Assembly (NCBI RefSeq): GCF_006539985.1 | Contig: NZ_BJOB01000002.1 | Coordinates: 1 to 64,000 of the forward strand | DNA length: 64,000 bases | Reading direction: 5' to 3' | Source of the DNA: Kurthia gibsonii | Lineage (GTDB): Bacteria > Bacillota > Bacilli > Bacillales_A > Planococcaceae | In this document: positions 27,523 through 35,093 of the stretch, in pieces | Layout: each line of letters starts with the position of its first letter | Numbering within the stretch: the first letter of the stretch is position 1 | Made by a program: the position numbers and the translations under genes | The notes under the pieces: model-generated | Databases searched by the model: none | What the model saw: only the letters and a program-made list of their open reading frames with translations | What the model was told of the DNA's origin: nothing

Positions 27523-28068
27523 ATGAAAAAAAGTCTTATTCTATTATTTGCAGTCATCTTAAGTTTTACGGTATTTCAAATAGAAGGAAGTGCTGCAAAA
27601 ACAAAAAACAGCCCGCGGAAAAACTATACGATCTTCATCAATCAACCAACTCCTTATTATCTAAAAACAAACGGTAAAAAGCTAGGAGCCATTCCAGATG
27701 GCTTTACAAATAAAAAAGGTGTCTATACGCCGAATGTTTTAAAGGTAACATGCTATGTCAATACGAAATGGGCAAAAGTCCATTTTTCAAAAACACTAAA
27801 TGGAAAAAAGAGTACAGCTTATATTCCGACAAAATATATACGTGCGAATACATTTTCGCTCGATTACGGAATTACTAAAAGTACAAAAACCGCATTGAAG
27901 ACTGGGATTACGACAAAGTCAAAAACAATAAAAACGATTCCACATGGGACACGTGTATCTATTATGAAAGTACGTACACAGGGGATGAAAACATTCTACT
28001 ACGTGACGTATTATAAAAATGGAAAATCATACAAAGGATATATAACGGAAAAATCCATCCAATTATAA
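27523..28068 (+). CDS. Secreted SH3-like protein
   Basis: Secreted protein of 181 aa, very basic. A signal peptide at residues 1-25 (cut likely after GSAA) precedes two SH3b-like halves. The first contains IPDGFTNKKGVYTPNVLKVT and ends with AYIPTKYIR. The second contains TIPHGTRVSIMKV and ends with GYITEKSIQL, the usual final strand of bacterial SH3 modules. There is no catalytic domain, so it may bind the cell wall only. I do not recognise a named family. A terminator follows at once. Confidence 0.65.
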   Translation: MKKSLILLFAVILSFTVFQIEGSAAKTKNSPRKNYTIFINQPTPYYLKTNGKKLGAIPDGFTNKKGVYTPNVLKVTCYVNTKWAKVHFSKTLNGKKSTAYIPTKYIRANTFSLDYGITKSTKTALKTGITTKSKTIKTIPHGTRVSIMKVRTQGMKTFYYVTYYKNGKSYKGYITEKSIQL

Positions 28069-28075
28069 GGAGGAG

Positions 28076-28119
28076 AAGGAGATATTGAATGTATCTGTTC
28101 AATACTCCTTTTATTTTTT
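28076..28119 (+). terminator. Intrinsic terminator before iron operon
   Basis: AAGGAG-A-TATTGAA (28076-28089) pairs with TTCAATACTCCTT (28098-28110) with a single bulged base, followed by a T-rich run. Confidence 0.75.
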
Positions 28120-28130
28120 AAAAATAGCAA

Positions 28131-28182
28131 TTGACAATCAACTAAGATAATCTATAATAAAGCAGTAATGATTATCATTCTC
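28131..28182 (+). promoter_or_regulatory. Promoter and Fur box of the siderophore operon
   Basis: TTGACA (28131-28136), 16 bases, TATAAT (28153-28158) is a consensus sigma-A promoter. A 19-base Fur-like site at 28164-28182 matches 15 of 19 positions of GATAATGATAATCATTATC and covers the expected transcription start. Iron-replete Fur (encoded at 49.2 kb) should block the operon. Confidence 0.85.
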
Positions 28183-28202
28183 ATTTGAAAGGAGGCGCAC
28201 AT

Positions 28203-29021
28203 ATGCGATTACAAGTAAATCAAATTCGTGTGGGGTATGACAAAAAAACAATCGTTCATGATTTAACGATTACGATTCCAGATGGAAAAGTAACCACAAT
28301 TATTGGTGCCAATGGTTGCGGAAAGTCAACTCTTTTAAAAGCGATTACACGTATTATCCCCTATCAATCTGGTGCAGTGATTTTAGACGGTGAAAATATT
28401 CAAAAGACGAATACAAAAAAGCTAGCGCAAGAATTAGCGATTTTACCGCAAAGTCCTGAAAGTGCTAGCGGATTATTAGTTGAAGAGCTCGTATCCTATG
28501 GACGTTATCCATATCAAAAAGGATTTGGAAATCTAACAGAAAAAGATCGTAGCGTGATTGAATGGGCACTTCAAGCAACTAATACAGCGATGTTTCGAAA
28601 ACAGACTGTGGACGCACTCTCTGGTGGGCAAAGACAACGTGTATGGATTGCGATGGCACTCGCACAAGAAACCGACATCATCTTTTTAGATGAGCCAACT
28701 ACCTACTTAGATATGGCACATCAGTTAGAAGTACTTGAATTGCTTCAGGAATTAAATGAAAAAGAAGGACGTACAATCGTCATGGTATTACATGATCTCA
28801 ATCAAGCTGCACGCTTTTCAGATTATATGATTGCTTTGAATCAAGGGCACTTAATCAAAGAAGGAACGCCTGAAGAAGTCATGACGCACGATACATTAGA
28901 GCGTGTATTCCAAATTGACGCTGTAATTGGTGAAGATCCACGTACGAAAAAGCCAATGTGTATCACTTATAATTTAATTGAAGAAAAAGTGGATGAACCA
29001 ATTCCATCTATTCAACGATAA
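28203..29021 (+). CDS. fhuC: Iron-siderophore ABC transporter, ATPase
   Basis: Cytoplasmic ATPase of a FecE/FhuC-type importer, 272 aa. Walker A GANGCGKST is at residues 35-43, the signature LSGGQRQR near 140, Walker B IIFLDEPTTYLD near 159 and the H-loop VLHDLNQA near 195. The ATG at 28203 follows AAAGGAGGCG; an in-frame upstream ATG (28185) lies before this site. It is the first gene of an operon that continues with binding protein, two permeases, a GH20 lipoprotein and a glutathione peroxidase. The symbol is by analogy; the exact siderophore is unknown. Confidence 0.85.
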   Translation: MRLQVNQIRVGYDKKTIVHDLTITIPDGKVTTIIGANGCGKSTLLKAITRIIPYQSGAVILDGENIQKTNTKKLAQELAILPQSPESASGLLVEELVSYGRYPYQKGFGNLTEKDRSVIEWALQATNTAMFRKQTVDALSGGQRQRVWIAMALAQETDIIFLDEPTTYLDMAHQLEVLELLQELNEKEGRTIVMVLHDLNQAARFSDYMIALNQGHLIKEGTPEEVMTHDTLERVFQIDAVIGEDPRTKKPMCITYNLIEEKVDEPIPSIQR

Positions 29022-29036
29022 AAAAGGAGCGTATTT

Positions 29037-29945
29037 ATGAAAAAATTAATAATTGCATTCATTGCATTAATGGTTTTAGCATTAGCAGCATGTGGTGGAA
29101 AAGAAGAAACAAAAGATAAAAAAGAAGATTCAGGTACATTCACGTATAAAGCTGTCAATGGTGATATTAAAGTACCAAAAAATCCGAAGCGTGTAGTAGT
29201 TCTAGCAGGCTATACAGGTGATTTAATTAAATTAGGTATTCCAGTTGTAGGAGCAGATCAGTGGTCAATGGATAACCCACAATTTAAAGATGCTTTAAAA
29301 GATGCGAAATTAATTTCCGATGAGGACGTTGAAAAAATTGCAGAATTAAAACCAGACTTAATCATCGGATATGATACAGTTAAAAATAAAGAGAAAATCG
29401 AAAAAATCGCGCCAACTGTATTATTCACATATAATGCATACGATTATTTACAACAAGCTGTAGAAATCGGTAAAGTAGTCAATAAAGAAAAAGAAGCACA
29501 AGCATGGGTGGATGACTTTAAAACACGTGCTGCAGATACTGGAAAAGAAATTAAAGCAAAAATTGGTGAAGATGCTACAGTATCGGTCATCGAATCATTC
29601 GGTAAAGAAATCTACGTTTACGGTAATAACTGGGGACGTGGTACAGAAATTTTATATCAAGCAATGAAATTAAACATGCCAGAAGCTGTTAAAAAAGATG
29701 CTTTAAAACAAGGGTATTATGCTGTATCAAGTGAAGTATTAAAAAAATATGCAGGCGATTACATGATTTTATCTGTATTCGGTGATCAAGATCCAGCATT
29801 CACAAAAACAAAATACTATAAAGAAATTCCAGCCGTTAAAAATAATCGCGTATTCCGTGTCAATGCAAATGAATTTTATTTCAATGACATGATGACACTT
29901 GATTTCCAATTAGATTTCTTTAAAAAGTCATTTTTAGGAAAGTAA
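29037..29945 (+). CDS. fhuD: Siderophore-binding lipoprotein
   Basis: Extracellular substrate-binding protein of 302 aa anchored as a lipoprotein (ALAAC, cysteine 19). The N-lobe signature VPKNPKRVVVLAGYTGDLIK and the VIESFGKEIYVYG and YYAVSSEVLKK segments place it with the FhuD/FhuD2-like hydroxamate-siderophore binders. It starts 15 bases after the ATPase stop behind AAAAGGAG. A hairpin follows the gene, so this protein may be made in excess over the permeases. Confidence 0.84.
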   Translation: MKKLIIAFIALMVLALAACGGKEETKDKKEDSGTFTYKAVNGDIKVPKNPKRVVVLAGYTGDLIKLGIPVVGADQWSMDNPQFKDALKDAKLISDEDVEKIAELKPDLIIGYDTVKNKEKIEKIAPTVLFTYNAYDYLQQAVEIGKVVNKEKEAQAWVDDFKTRAADTGKEIKAKIGEDATVSVIESFGKEIYVYGNNWGRGTEILYQAMKLNMPEAVKKDALKQGYYAVSSEVLKKYAGDYMILSVFGDQDPAFTKTKYYKEIPAVKNNRVFRVNANEFYFNDMMTLDFQLDFFKKSFLGK

Positions 29946-29960
29946 AATGATGATAATAAA

Positions 29961-29992
29961 AAGAGGTTATCCGTAGCTGGGTAACCTTTTTT
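29961..29992 (+). terminator. Internal attenuator-like hairpin
   Basis: AGGTTA (29964-29969) pairs with TAACCT (29982-29987), extendable by CC/GG inside, followed by TTTTTT. It sits between the binding-protein gene and the permease genes and is probably leaky. Confidence 0.6.
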
Positions 29993-30015
29993 ACATAGAA
30001 AGGACGGAGGAAAAT

Positions 30016-31020
30016 ATGCTGAAATTATTTCGATCATGGTCACTTTGGCTCCAATTGCTTATCGCCTTCGTACTCTTACTCATTACTATATTTTTTGCGA
30101 TTTCACTCGGAGCGGCCGTCATACCACTTCAAGATGTATGGCATGCAATTTGGTCGAGTGAGGGTGGCGAGAAAATTGATATTTTACGAGAAATACGATT
30201 CCCTCGTGTGGTTGCAGCAGTCTTTGTAGGGGCGGCTTTAGCAGTAGCAGGTGCAATTATGCAAGGTGTAACACGTAATCCATTAGCAGACCCAGGTTTA
30301 CTGGGGCTTACTTCAGGAGCAAATGCCGCATTAGCCATTGGTCTCGTTCTTGTTCCAAAACTCGATTATATGGGTTCTGTTATTGCCTGTTTAATCGGCG
30401 CTGCTGTTGGTATGGGGATTGTGTACGGTATTAGTGCCACAAGTAGAAAAGGAATGTCTCCTTTAAAATTAGTATTAGCAGGGGCTGCTGTTTCGATGTT
30501 TTTACAAGCAGTAGCAGATGGTACAGGTCTATTATTCAAAATTTCAAAGAATGTTTCGATGTGGACATCAGGTGGTTTACAAGGTATTACATGGAGTGCT
30601 TATATCGTTATGCCACTTATCATCATTGCATTAATCGGTAGTATTCTTATTAGTCGACAACTAACGATTCTAAGTTTAAATGAAGAACTAGCTGTAGGAC
30701 TTGGACAAAAAACGATGCAAATTAAGACGATTATGTTCATCATCGTCGTGTTACTAGCAGGGAGTGCGGTTGCGTTAATCGGTAACTTAGCCTTCGTCGG
30801 TTTAATGATTCCGCATATTGTTCGTACATTCGTTGGTGGCGATTACCGAGCAGTTATTCCCATGTCGATGATTGTAGGCGGTATGTTTATGGTCATCGTT
30901 GATTTGATTGGACGCACGATGAATGCACCATATGAAACACCTGTGGTGGCACTCGTTGCGGTGATTGGTCTACCATTCTTCTTAATTTTAGTGAAGAGGG
31001 GAGGGCGTTTCTTTGCTTAA
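30016..31020 (+). CDS. fhuB: Iron-siderophore ABC transporter, permease 1
   Basis: FecCD-family permease with about ten membrane helices, 334 aa. Conserved RFPRVVAAVFVGAALAVAGA, QGVTRNPLADPGLLGL and the C-terminal VGLMIPHIVR (ATPase-coupling region) are present. The next permease begins eight bases before its stop, so the two chains are translationally coupled and form the heterodimeric channel. The symbol is by analogy. Confidence 0.85.
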   Translation: MLKLFRSWSLWLQLLIAFVLLLITIFFAISLGAAVIPLQDVWHAIWSSEGGEKIDILREIRFPRVVAAVFVGAALAVAGAIMQGVTRNPLADPGLLGLTSGANAALAIGLVLVPKLDYMGSVIACLIGAAVGMGIVYGISATSRKGMSPLKLVLAGAAVSMFLQAVADGTGLLFKISKNVSMWTSGGLQGITWSAYIVMPLIIIALIGSILISRQLTILSLNEELAVGLGQKTMQIKTIMFIIVVLLAGSAVALIGNLAFVGLMIPHIVRTFVGGDYRAVIPMSMIVGGMFMVIVDLIGRTMNAPYETPVVALVAVIGLPFFLILVKRGGRFFA

Positions 31021-32014
31021 AAAGAGTACGTATACATTTTATTTAGCGATAGGTGTCTTTTTAGTTATTTGTTGTGCTTTTTTAGGGTTATCTGTTGGTT
31101 ATTCTTCAATGGGTTTTCGAAGTGTGATTGCTACATTCTTCGGTTACGGTGAAGTGTCAGATGAATTTATTTTATTCTCTATTCGTTTACCACGTATTTT
31201 AATTTTAATTTTAGCAGGTGTTGCGCTAGCAGTGGCTGGTGCAGTACTTCAAACATTGACAAAGAACGACCTAGCAGACCCTGGGATTATCGGGATTAAT
31301 GCAGGTGCAGGTGTTGGAATTACGGTACTTTACTTATTTGCAAAAGGAGAGCTAACGAATTTTTCATATGCATTACCGATTGTTGGGTTTGTCAGTGCGA
31401 TTATAACAGCTCTCCTCATCTATAGTTTTTCTTATGAACGAAATCGTGGGATTCAACCATTCCGATTAATTCTTGTCGGTGTTGGATTTGCAGCGGCTTT
31501 ATCGGGCATCATGGTCATGCTGATTTCTTCAGCAAATCGCTCAGATGTCGACTTTATTGCAGGGTGGTTAGCAGGGAATGTTTGGGGAGCCGATTGGCCA
31601 TTTGTATGGGCTCTACTTCCATGGGTACTCCTTCTCGTTCCATTTACTATAATGCGTTCGAACCATTTGAACATTTTAGGGCTAAGTGAGCCGATTGCAG
31701 TAGGATTAGGTGCTTCATTGAACAAACAGCGTATGTACTTCTTATTATTAGCAGTTGGTCTAGCAGCAGCTGCAGTATCTGTGACAGGCGGAATTGGCTT
31801 TATCGGTTTAATGGCCCCTCATATTGCCCGTTCACTTGTTGGACCACGCCATCAACGTTTTTTACCGATGACCATTGTCATTGGCCCGATTCTCTTATTA
31901 GTGGCAGATGCGATTGGTCGTTCGATTTTAACAGAATCGAGTATTCCAGTTGGGATTGTTGTCGCTATTATTGGTGCACCTTACTTCTTATATTTATTAA
32001 AAAAACAAGTATAA
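31013..32014 (+). CDS. fhuG: Iron-siderophore ABC transporter, permease 2
   Basis: Second FecCD permease, 333 aa, partner of the preceding gene. RLPRILILILAGVALAVAGA, TKNDLADPGIIGINAGAG and GFIGLMAPHIARSLVG are the family landmarks. The start is TTG at 31013, after a GGGAGGG site within the preceding gene, and overlaps that gene by eight bases. The GH20 lipoprotein follows after 37 bases. Confidence 0.85.
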   Translation: MLKKSTYTFYLAIGVFLVICCAFLGLSVGYSSMGFRSVIATFFGYGEVSDEFILFSIRLPRILILILAGVALAVAGAVLQTLTKNDLADPGIIGINAGAGVGITVLYLFAKGELTNFSYALPIVGFVSAIITALLIYSFSYERNRGIQPFRLILVGVGFAAALSGIMVMLISSANRSDVDFIAGWLAGNVWGADWPFVWALLPWVLLLVPFTIMRSNHLNILGLSEPIAVGLGASLNKQRMYFLLLAVGLAAAAVSVTGGIGFIGLMAPHIARSLVGPRHQRFLPMTIVIGPILLLVADAIGRSILTESSIPVGIVVAIIGAPYFLYLLKKQV

Positions 32015-32051
32015 TAGAGAGTATATGTAAGGAAACATCAGGAGGATTTTT

Positions 32052-33143
32052 ATGAAAAAGTGGCTATTTGGTTTATCTATTTGTATGCTTATAGGCTTAA
32101 CAGGATGTGGTGAACAAAATGTAGCACAGGCGCAGGAGCAAAAATACGGTATGAATTTAGATTTAGCACGTCGCCCTTATACAATCGATGTTTTAAAGAA
32201 GTATATAGATGACGTGAAAAAATCAGGCGGGAACTATGTACATCTTCATTTAACTGATGATGAAAACTATGCATTAGAGAGTCGACTTTTAGGACAGCCA
32301 GCAAAGAAATCATGGCAGCAAAAAGACGGACTCTATCGCAATCCATTAACGAAGCAAACCTTTTTATCGATGAAGCAGATGCGCTCTTTAGAAGCGTATG
32401 CGGCGAAGAAGAAGATTGAATTAATACCCGAGATTGATACACCTAGTCATATGGGAGCTATTTTAAAACTGTATGAAAAAGCGAATCCGAAGGCAGCGAA
32501 AAAGTTGGTGCGTGATGAGTGGAATCAAATTGCACCGAATCAGTCGAGTATAAGATTCGTACAAGCATTATATCGTGAAGTTTTACAAGCTTTACCGAAA
32601 ACAAAAACGATGCATATTGGTGGAGACGAGATTGCCTATGATGAAGAAGATCATGTGAAATACATCTATTACTTCAATCAAATGAATCGTTATTTGCAAA
32701 AGAAGCATGTGCGTACATGGATTTGGAATGATTCTTTATTGAAGGCAGATTTAAAAAAGTTAGATCAAACGATTGCGATTACATTTTGGAGTTGGACGGG
32801 TGAACCCGAAAGTACAACTGAAAAGAAGTATCGTGAAAAAGTTTGTCCCAGTGCGCCGCAGTTAATAAAAGCAGGATACACAGTGTATAATTATAATGAT
32901 TACTACTTATATGTAGATTTTACATCAAAAGGTTCAATTCGTTCGGATTTGCAGTATATGAAACGAGATATTAAAAAGAACTGGACGTTAGGGAGATGGA
33001 ATTCATCTCATCAGCAAACTACGTCAAAAATTTCTGGTGCAGCCATCTCTATATGGGGAGAAGGTTCAAAGAAATATACAGCCGACCAAGTTTACAACTA
33101 TACGAAAGAATTGTTTCCGACAATGATGAAAAAGGTAAAGTAG
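32052..33143 (+). CDS. Dispersin B-like GH20 beta-hexosaminidase lipoprotein
   Basis: Glycoside hydrolase family 20 enzyme of 363 aa exported as a lipoprotein (LTGC, cysteine 19). The catalytic Asp-Glu pair of GH20 is D192-E193 in HIGGDEIAY. From memory, it matches dispersin B (the poly-beta-1,6-N-acetylglucosamine hydrolase that disperses biofilms) along its whole length rather than only at the active site: SGGNYVHLHLTDDENYALES, IELIPEIDTPSHMGAI, TWIWNDSLLK, TVYNYNDYYLY, KKNWTLGRW and SGAAISIWGE. The last segment holds the equivalent of the substrate-binding glutamate (E337). It lies 37 bases after the siderophore permease and presumably shares its Fur-controlled promoter. Cleavage of PNAG or another GlcNAc polymer is inferred; a peptidoglycan-recycling NagZ-type role does not fit, because NagZ is GH3. 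Confidence 0.85.
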   Translation: MKKWLFGLSICMLIGLTGCGEQNVAQAQEQKYGMNLDLARRPYTIDVLKKYIDDVKKSGGNYVHLHLTDDENYALESRLLGQPAKKSWQQKDGLYRNPLTKQTFLSMKQMRSLEAYAAKKKIELIPEIDTPSHMGAILKLYEKANPKAAKKLVRDEWNQIAPNQSSIRFVQALYREVLQALPKTKTMHIGGDEIAYDEEDHVKYIYYFNQMNRYLQKKHVRTWIWNDSLLKADLKKLDQTIAITFWSWTGEPESTTEKKYREKVCPSAPQLIKAGYTVYNYNDYYLYVDFTSKGSIRSDLQYMKRDIKKNWTLGRWNSSHQQTTSKISGAAISIWGEGSKKYTADQVYNYTKELFPTMMKKVK

Positions 33144-33174
33144 TAGTAATACATTATTTTTGAGGGGTGTTTCG

Positions 33175-33651
33175 ATGTCTATTTATGATTTAGACGTTAC
33201 ATTAGAAGATGGAAAAACGTATTCAATGAAAGAGTACGAAGGAAAAGTATTATTGATTGTGAATACAGCATCAAAATGTGGTTTTACACCGCAATTCAAA
33301 GAACTCGAAGAATTGTATCAAAAGTATAAAGACAAAGGATTAGTCGTACTCGGCTTCCCATCAAATCAGTTCAAGCAAGAATTAGATTCAGGTGAAGCGG
33401 CAGCAGAACAGTGTCGTTTACAATATGGTGTTACGTTCCCGATGCATGAATTAGTTCATGTAAATGGTAAAGATGAGCATCCATTATTCACGTATTTAAA
33501 AGAACACTCAAAAGGGTTTTTAGGTAGTAGCATTAAGTGGAATTTCACAAAGTTCCTTGTAGATCGCGACGGTCATGTCGTGGCGCGTTATGCATCGAAA
33601 GATAAGCCAAGTCAGTTTGAGGAAGATATTGTCAAATATTTAGAAATTTGA
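33175..33651 (+). CDS. Glutathione peroxidase family thiol peroxidase
   Basis: Peroxidase of the GPx/BsaA family, 158 aa, with cysteine in place of selenocysteine. The catalytic cysteine is C35 in TASKCGFTPQ, with the partner glutamine in FPSNQF near residue 70 and the tryptophan-asparagine in IKWNFTKF near residue 124. Such bacterial enzymes usually depend on thioredoxin. The ATG at 33175 follows GAGGGGTG; an earlier in-frame TTG at 33160 overlaps that site. It lies 31 bases after the GH20 gene and probably ends the iron operon. A peroxidase fits oxidative stress linked to iron uptake. No hairpin separates it from the next promoter. Confidence 0.88.
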   Translation: MSIYDLDVTLEDGKTYSMKEYEGKVLLIVNTASKCGFTPQFKELEELYQKYKDKGLVVLGFPSNQFKQELDSGEAAAEQCRLQYGVTFPMHELVHVNGKDEHPLFTYLKEHSKGFLGSSIKWNFTKFLVDRDGHVVARYASKDKPSQFEEDIVKYLEI

Positions 33652-33680
33652 TTGACAATTTAGACATTTTAAGATAATAT
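33652..33680 (+). promoter_or_regulatory. Promoter of the cobalamin riboswitch
   Basis: TTGACA (33652-33657), 17 bases, TAATAT (33675-33680): a near-consensus sigma-A promoter starting at the last base pair of the peroxidase gene. Confidence 0.75.
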
Positions 33681-33697
33681 ATAAATTGTAAATCAAT

Positions 33698-33882
33698 AGT
33701 GCTTGAATTGGTGTGAGGGAATCCTTGAATTCGCCTCGCTTAAAAGGGAAGCTGGTGTGACTCCAGCGCTGTCCCGCAACTGTAAATGTGAGTGTAGTAA
33801 GCATATCCACTGTCTTTAAATAGATGGGAAGGGGCTGTTACACAGTGACCATGAGCCAGGAGACCTGCCAATTCTACTGTGC
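33698..33882 (+). ncRNA. Cobalamin (AdoCbl) riboswitch without an evident target gene
   Basis: The conserved core is complete: GGGAAGCTGGTGTGACTCC and CAGCGCTGTCCCGCAACTG (P5 loop region and CCCGC-ACTGTAA), then the B12 box GAGCCAGGAGACCTGCC at 33853-33869. The following bases AATTCTACTGTGC can form the L13 strand. It has its own promoter upstream and a terminator about 70 bases downstream (33940-33968), the layout of a transcription-terminating riboswitch. No gene of B12 uptake or synthesis, or of any B12-dependent or B12-independent isoenzyme, follows. The next gene (34254) is a betaine-transport regulator behind a second terminator. Confidence 0.95.
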
Positions 33883-33939
33883 ATCTTTATTTACCTACGA
33901 GGATAGGTTGATGTTAGCTACTTATGTTTTTAGTAGATG

Positions 33940-33969
33940 ACAGCTTTCCTGTGGGGGAAGCTGTTTTTT
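33940..33969 (+). terminator. Expression-platform terminator of the riboswitch
   Basis: ACAGCTTTCC (33940-33949) pairs with GGGAAGCTGT (33955-33964, one G-U) and is followed by T residues. An upstream pair (AGCTACT near 33916 with AGTAGAT near 33932) may be part of the switching structure. Confidence 0.75.
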
Positions 33970-34253
33970 GTGCTCTCGTTACGATTCCCATTCAATGATT
34001 CAATACGACTATTTAGAACTCCCCAACTTCCGAATAGTATAATACAAAATTTGTTTCGTTACGGGACCTAACAGAACTAAACTCTAGAGAAGAAGGAATT
34101 GCGTGTTTATACGTGATTCCTTCTTTTTAATACAGTAAAATGTTTCGTTTACTTTAAAAATGTATAAATTATTTGTAAAGATATAGAAAAGCAATGTATT
34201 TAGTGCTACTATATGGACTATATATTTTGAGATGGAGAGTGAGGTTTCGGTAA
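33970..34253 (+). other. Intergenic stretch without gene; second terminator at 34090-34130
   Basis: Between the riboswitch terminator and busR there is no plausible gene. The only open frame on the plus strand is a 33-codon GTG frame at 33970 without a ribosome site. A 15-bp stem (34090-34104 with 34111-34125, two G-U pairs) followed by TTTTT would stop any read-through from the riboswitch before busR. Its stem shares GGAATT/CGTGATTCC with the terminators at 18456 and 26812. Beyond it only AT-rich sequence is seen. Confidence 0.7.
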
Positions 34254-34892
34254 ATGACCGAACAGGAGAAAAAAACAAAAATAAAGCAGGCGCGTTATCA
34301 AATTATTGCGGCTGACCTTGCCTCTAAAATTGTAGATCGAGAATATGAGGTAGGGCAAAAGCTATATGCACGTTCTTCATTAGCGAGTAAATATGGTGTT
34401 TCATCTGAAACAGCGCGCCGTGCCATTGCAGTACTACAAGATTTAGGAATCGTTCAAGCTACAAAGGGGAGTGGCGTCTTCATCAAGTCTTATGAAGAAG
34501 CTGCGAAATTTGTACATCAATTAAAAGATGTACAATCAGTCAATGAGATTCAGCATGATGTCTTTCAATCCATTGCCAAACAAAAAGAAGAATTAGAGCG
34601 CTTAGAACAACTCTCACAAGAGTTAGTGTCGCGAACAAATCGTTTCCATTCACTTAATCCATTTGCGCCATTCAATGTGACCGTAACATCTGAATGTCTA
34701 TATTTAGATATGACTATTCAAGAATTGAACTTTTGGCAAAATACGACAGCTACAATTGTTGGAATTCGTCGTGGTGAAACGATTTTATTATCACCAGGGC
34801 CATATGCATCGATTAAAGAAAATGATGTCTTATACTTTATCGGAAATGAAGCTTCATTCGATATTGTGAAAAATTTTTTATACAAAGGATAA
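34254..34892 (+). CDS. busR: BusR-type GntR/RCK_C transcriptional regulator
   Basis: Regulator of 212 aa with three parts: a GntR-type winged helix (about residues 15-77, with YARSSLASKYGVSSETARRA and a GSGVFIK wing), a coiled-coil linker (about 100-130), and a C-terminal RCK_C (TrkA-C) domain (about 135-212, ending NDVLYFIGNEASFDIV). This is the architecture of BusR, which in lactococci and streptococci binds cyclic di-AMP through RCK_C and represses the betaine transporter busAA-AB. Here it is directly upstream of the opuA-type betaine transporter and in the same direction, separated by a terminator and a repeat-rich operator region. Ligand and target are inferred from architecture and context. 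Confidence 0.85.
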   Translation: MTEQEKKTKIKQARYQIIAADLASKIVDREYEVGQKLYARSSLASKYGVSSETARRAIAVLQDLGIVQATKGSGVFIKSYEEAAKFVHQLKDVQSVNEIQHDVFQSIAKQKEELERLEQLSQELVSRTNRFHSLNPFAPFNVTVTSECLYLDMTIQELNFWQNTTATIVGIRRGETILLSPGPYASIKENDVLYFIGNEASFDIVKNFLYKG

Positions 34893-34957
34893 GTCGATTT
34901 TTAAAAGGCGCATAAACCTTATTGTAACAAGGGTTCATAAACATAAAATAATGATGG

Positions 34958-34996
34958 AAAATGCCATGTTTCTCCCAGGGGAAACATGGCATTTTT
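34958..34996 (+). terminator. Intrinsic terminator of busR
   Basis: AAAATGCCATGTTTC (34958-34972) pairs with GAAACATGGCATTTT, followed by T residues to 34996. It separates busR from the opuA transcription unit. Confidence 0.88.
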
Positions 34997-35014
34997 AGTA
35001 CTTTCATTTGACAT

Positions 35015-35062
35015 AAGTAACAACTTTTTGTTAGGGTTAAGTTGTTACTTATTTTGTAACAA
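35015..35062. promoter_or_regulatory. Candidate BusR operator upstream of opuAA
   Basis: A perfect 12-bp inverted repeat, AAGTAACAACTT (35015-35026) and AAGTTGTTACTT (35039-35050), with a 12-base spacer. The right arm also forms a second inverted repeat, TTGTTAC (35042-35048) with GTAACAA (35056-35062). A fourth GTAACAA lies at 34924-34930, before the terminator. A TTGACA (35008-35013) touches the left arm and may be the -35, although its -10 is poor. The site lies about 40 bases before the opuAA ribosome site. Confidence 0.7.
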
Positions 35063-35093
35063 ACTGATATTGCAATGAATTGAGGTGTAGCTC

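Noticed and set aside
33970..34071. 33-codon GTG open frame directly after the riboswitch terminator, possible riboswitch target
   Set aside because: No ribosome site, the start lies in the terminator T-run, and the peptide has no recognisable features. It is too short to call.
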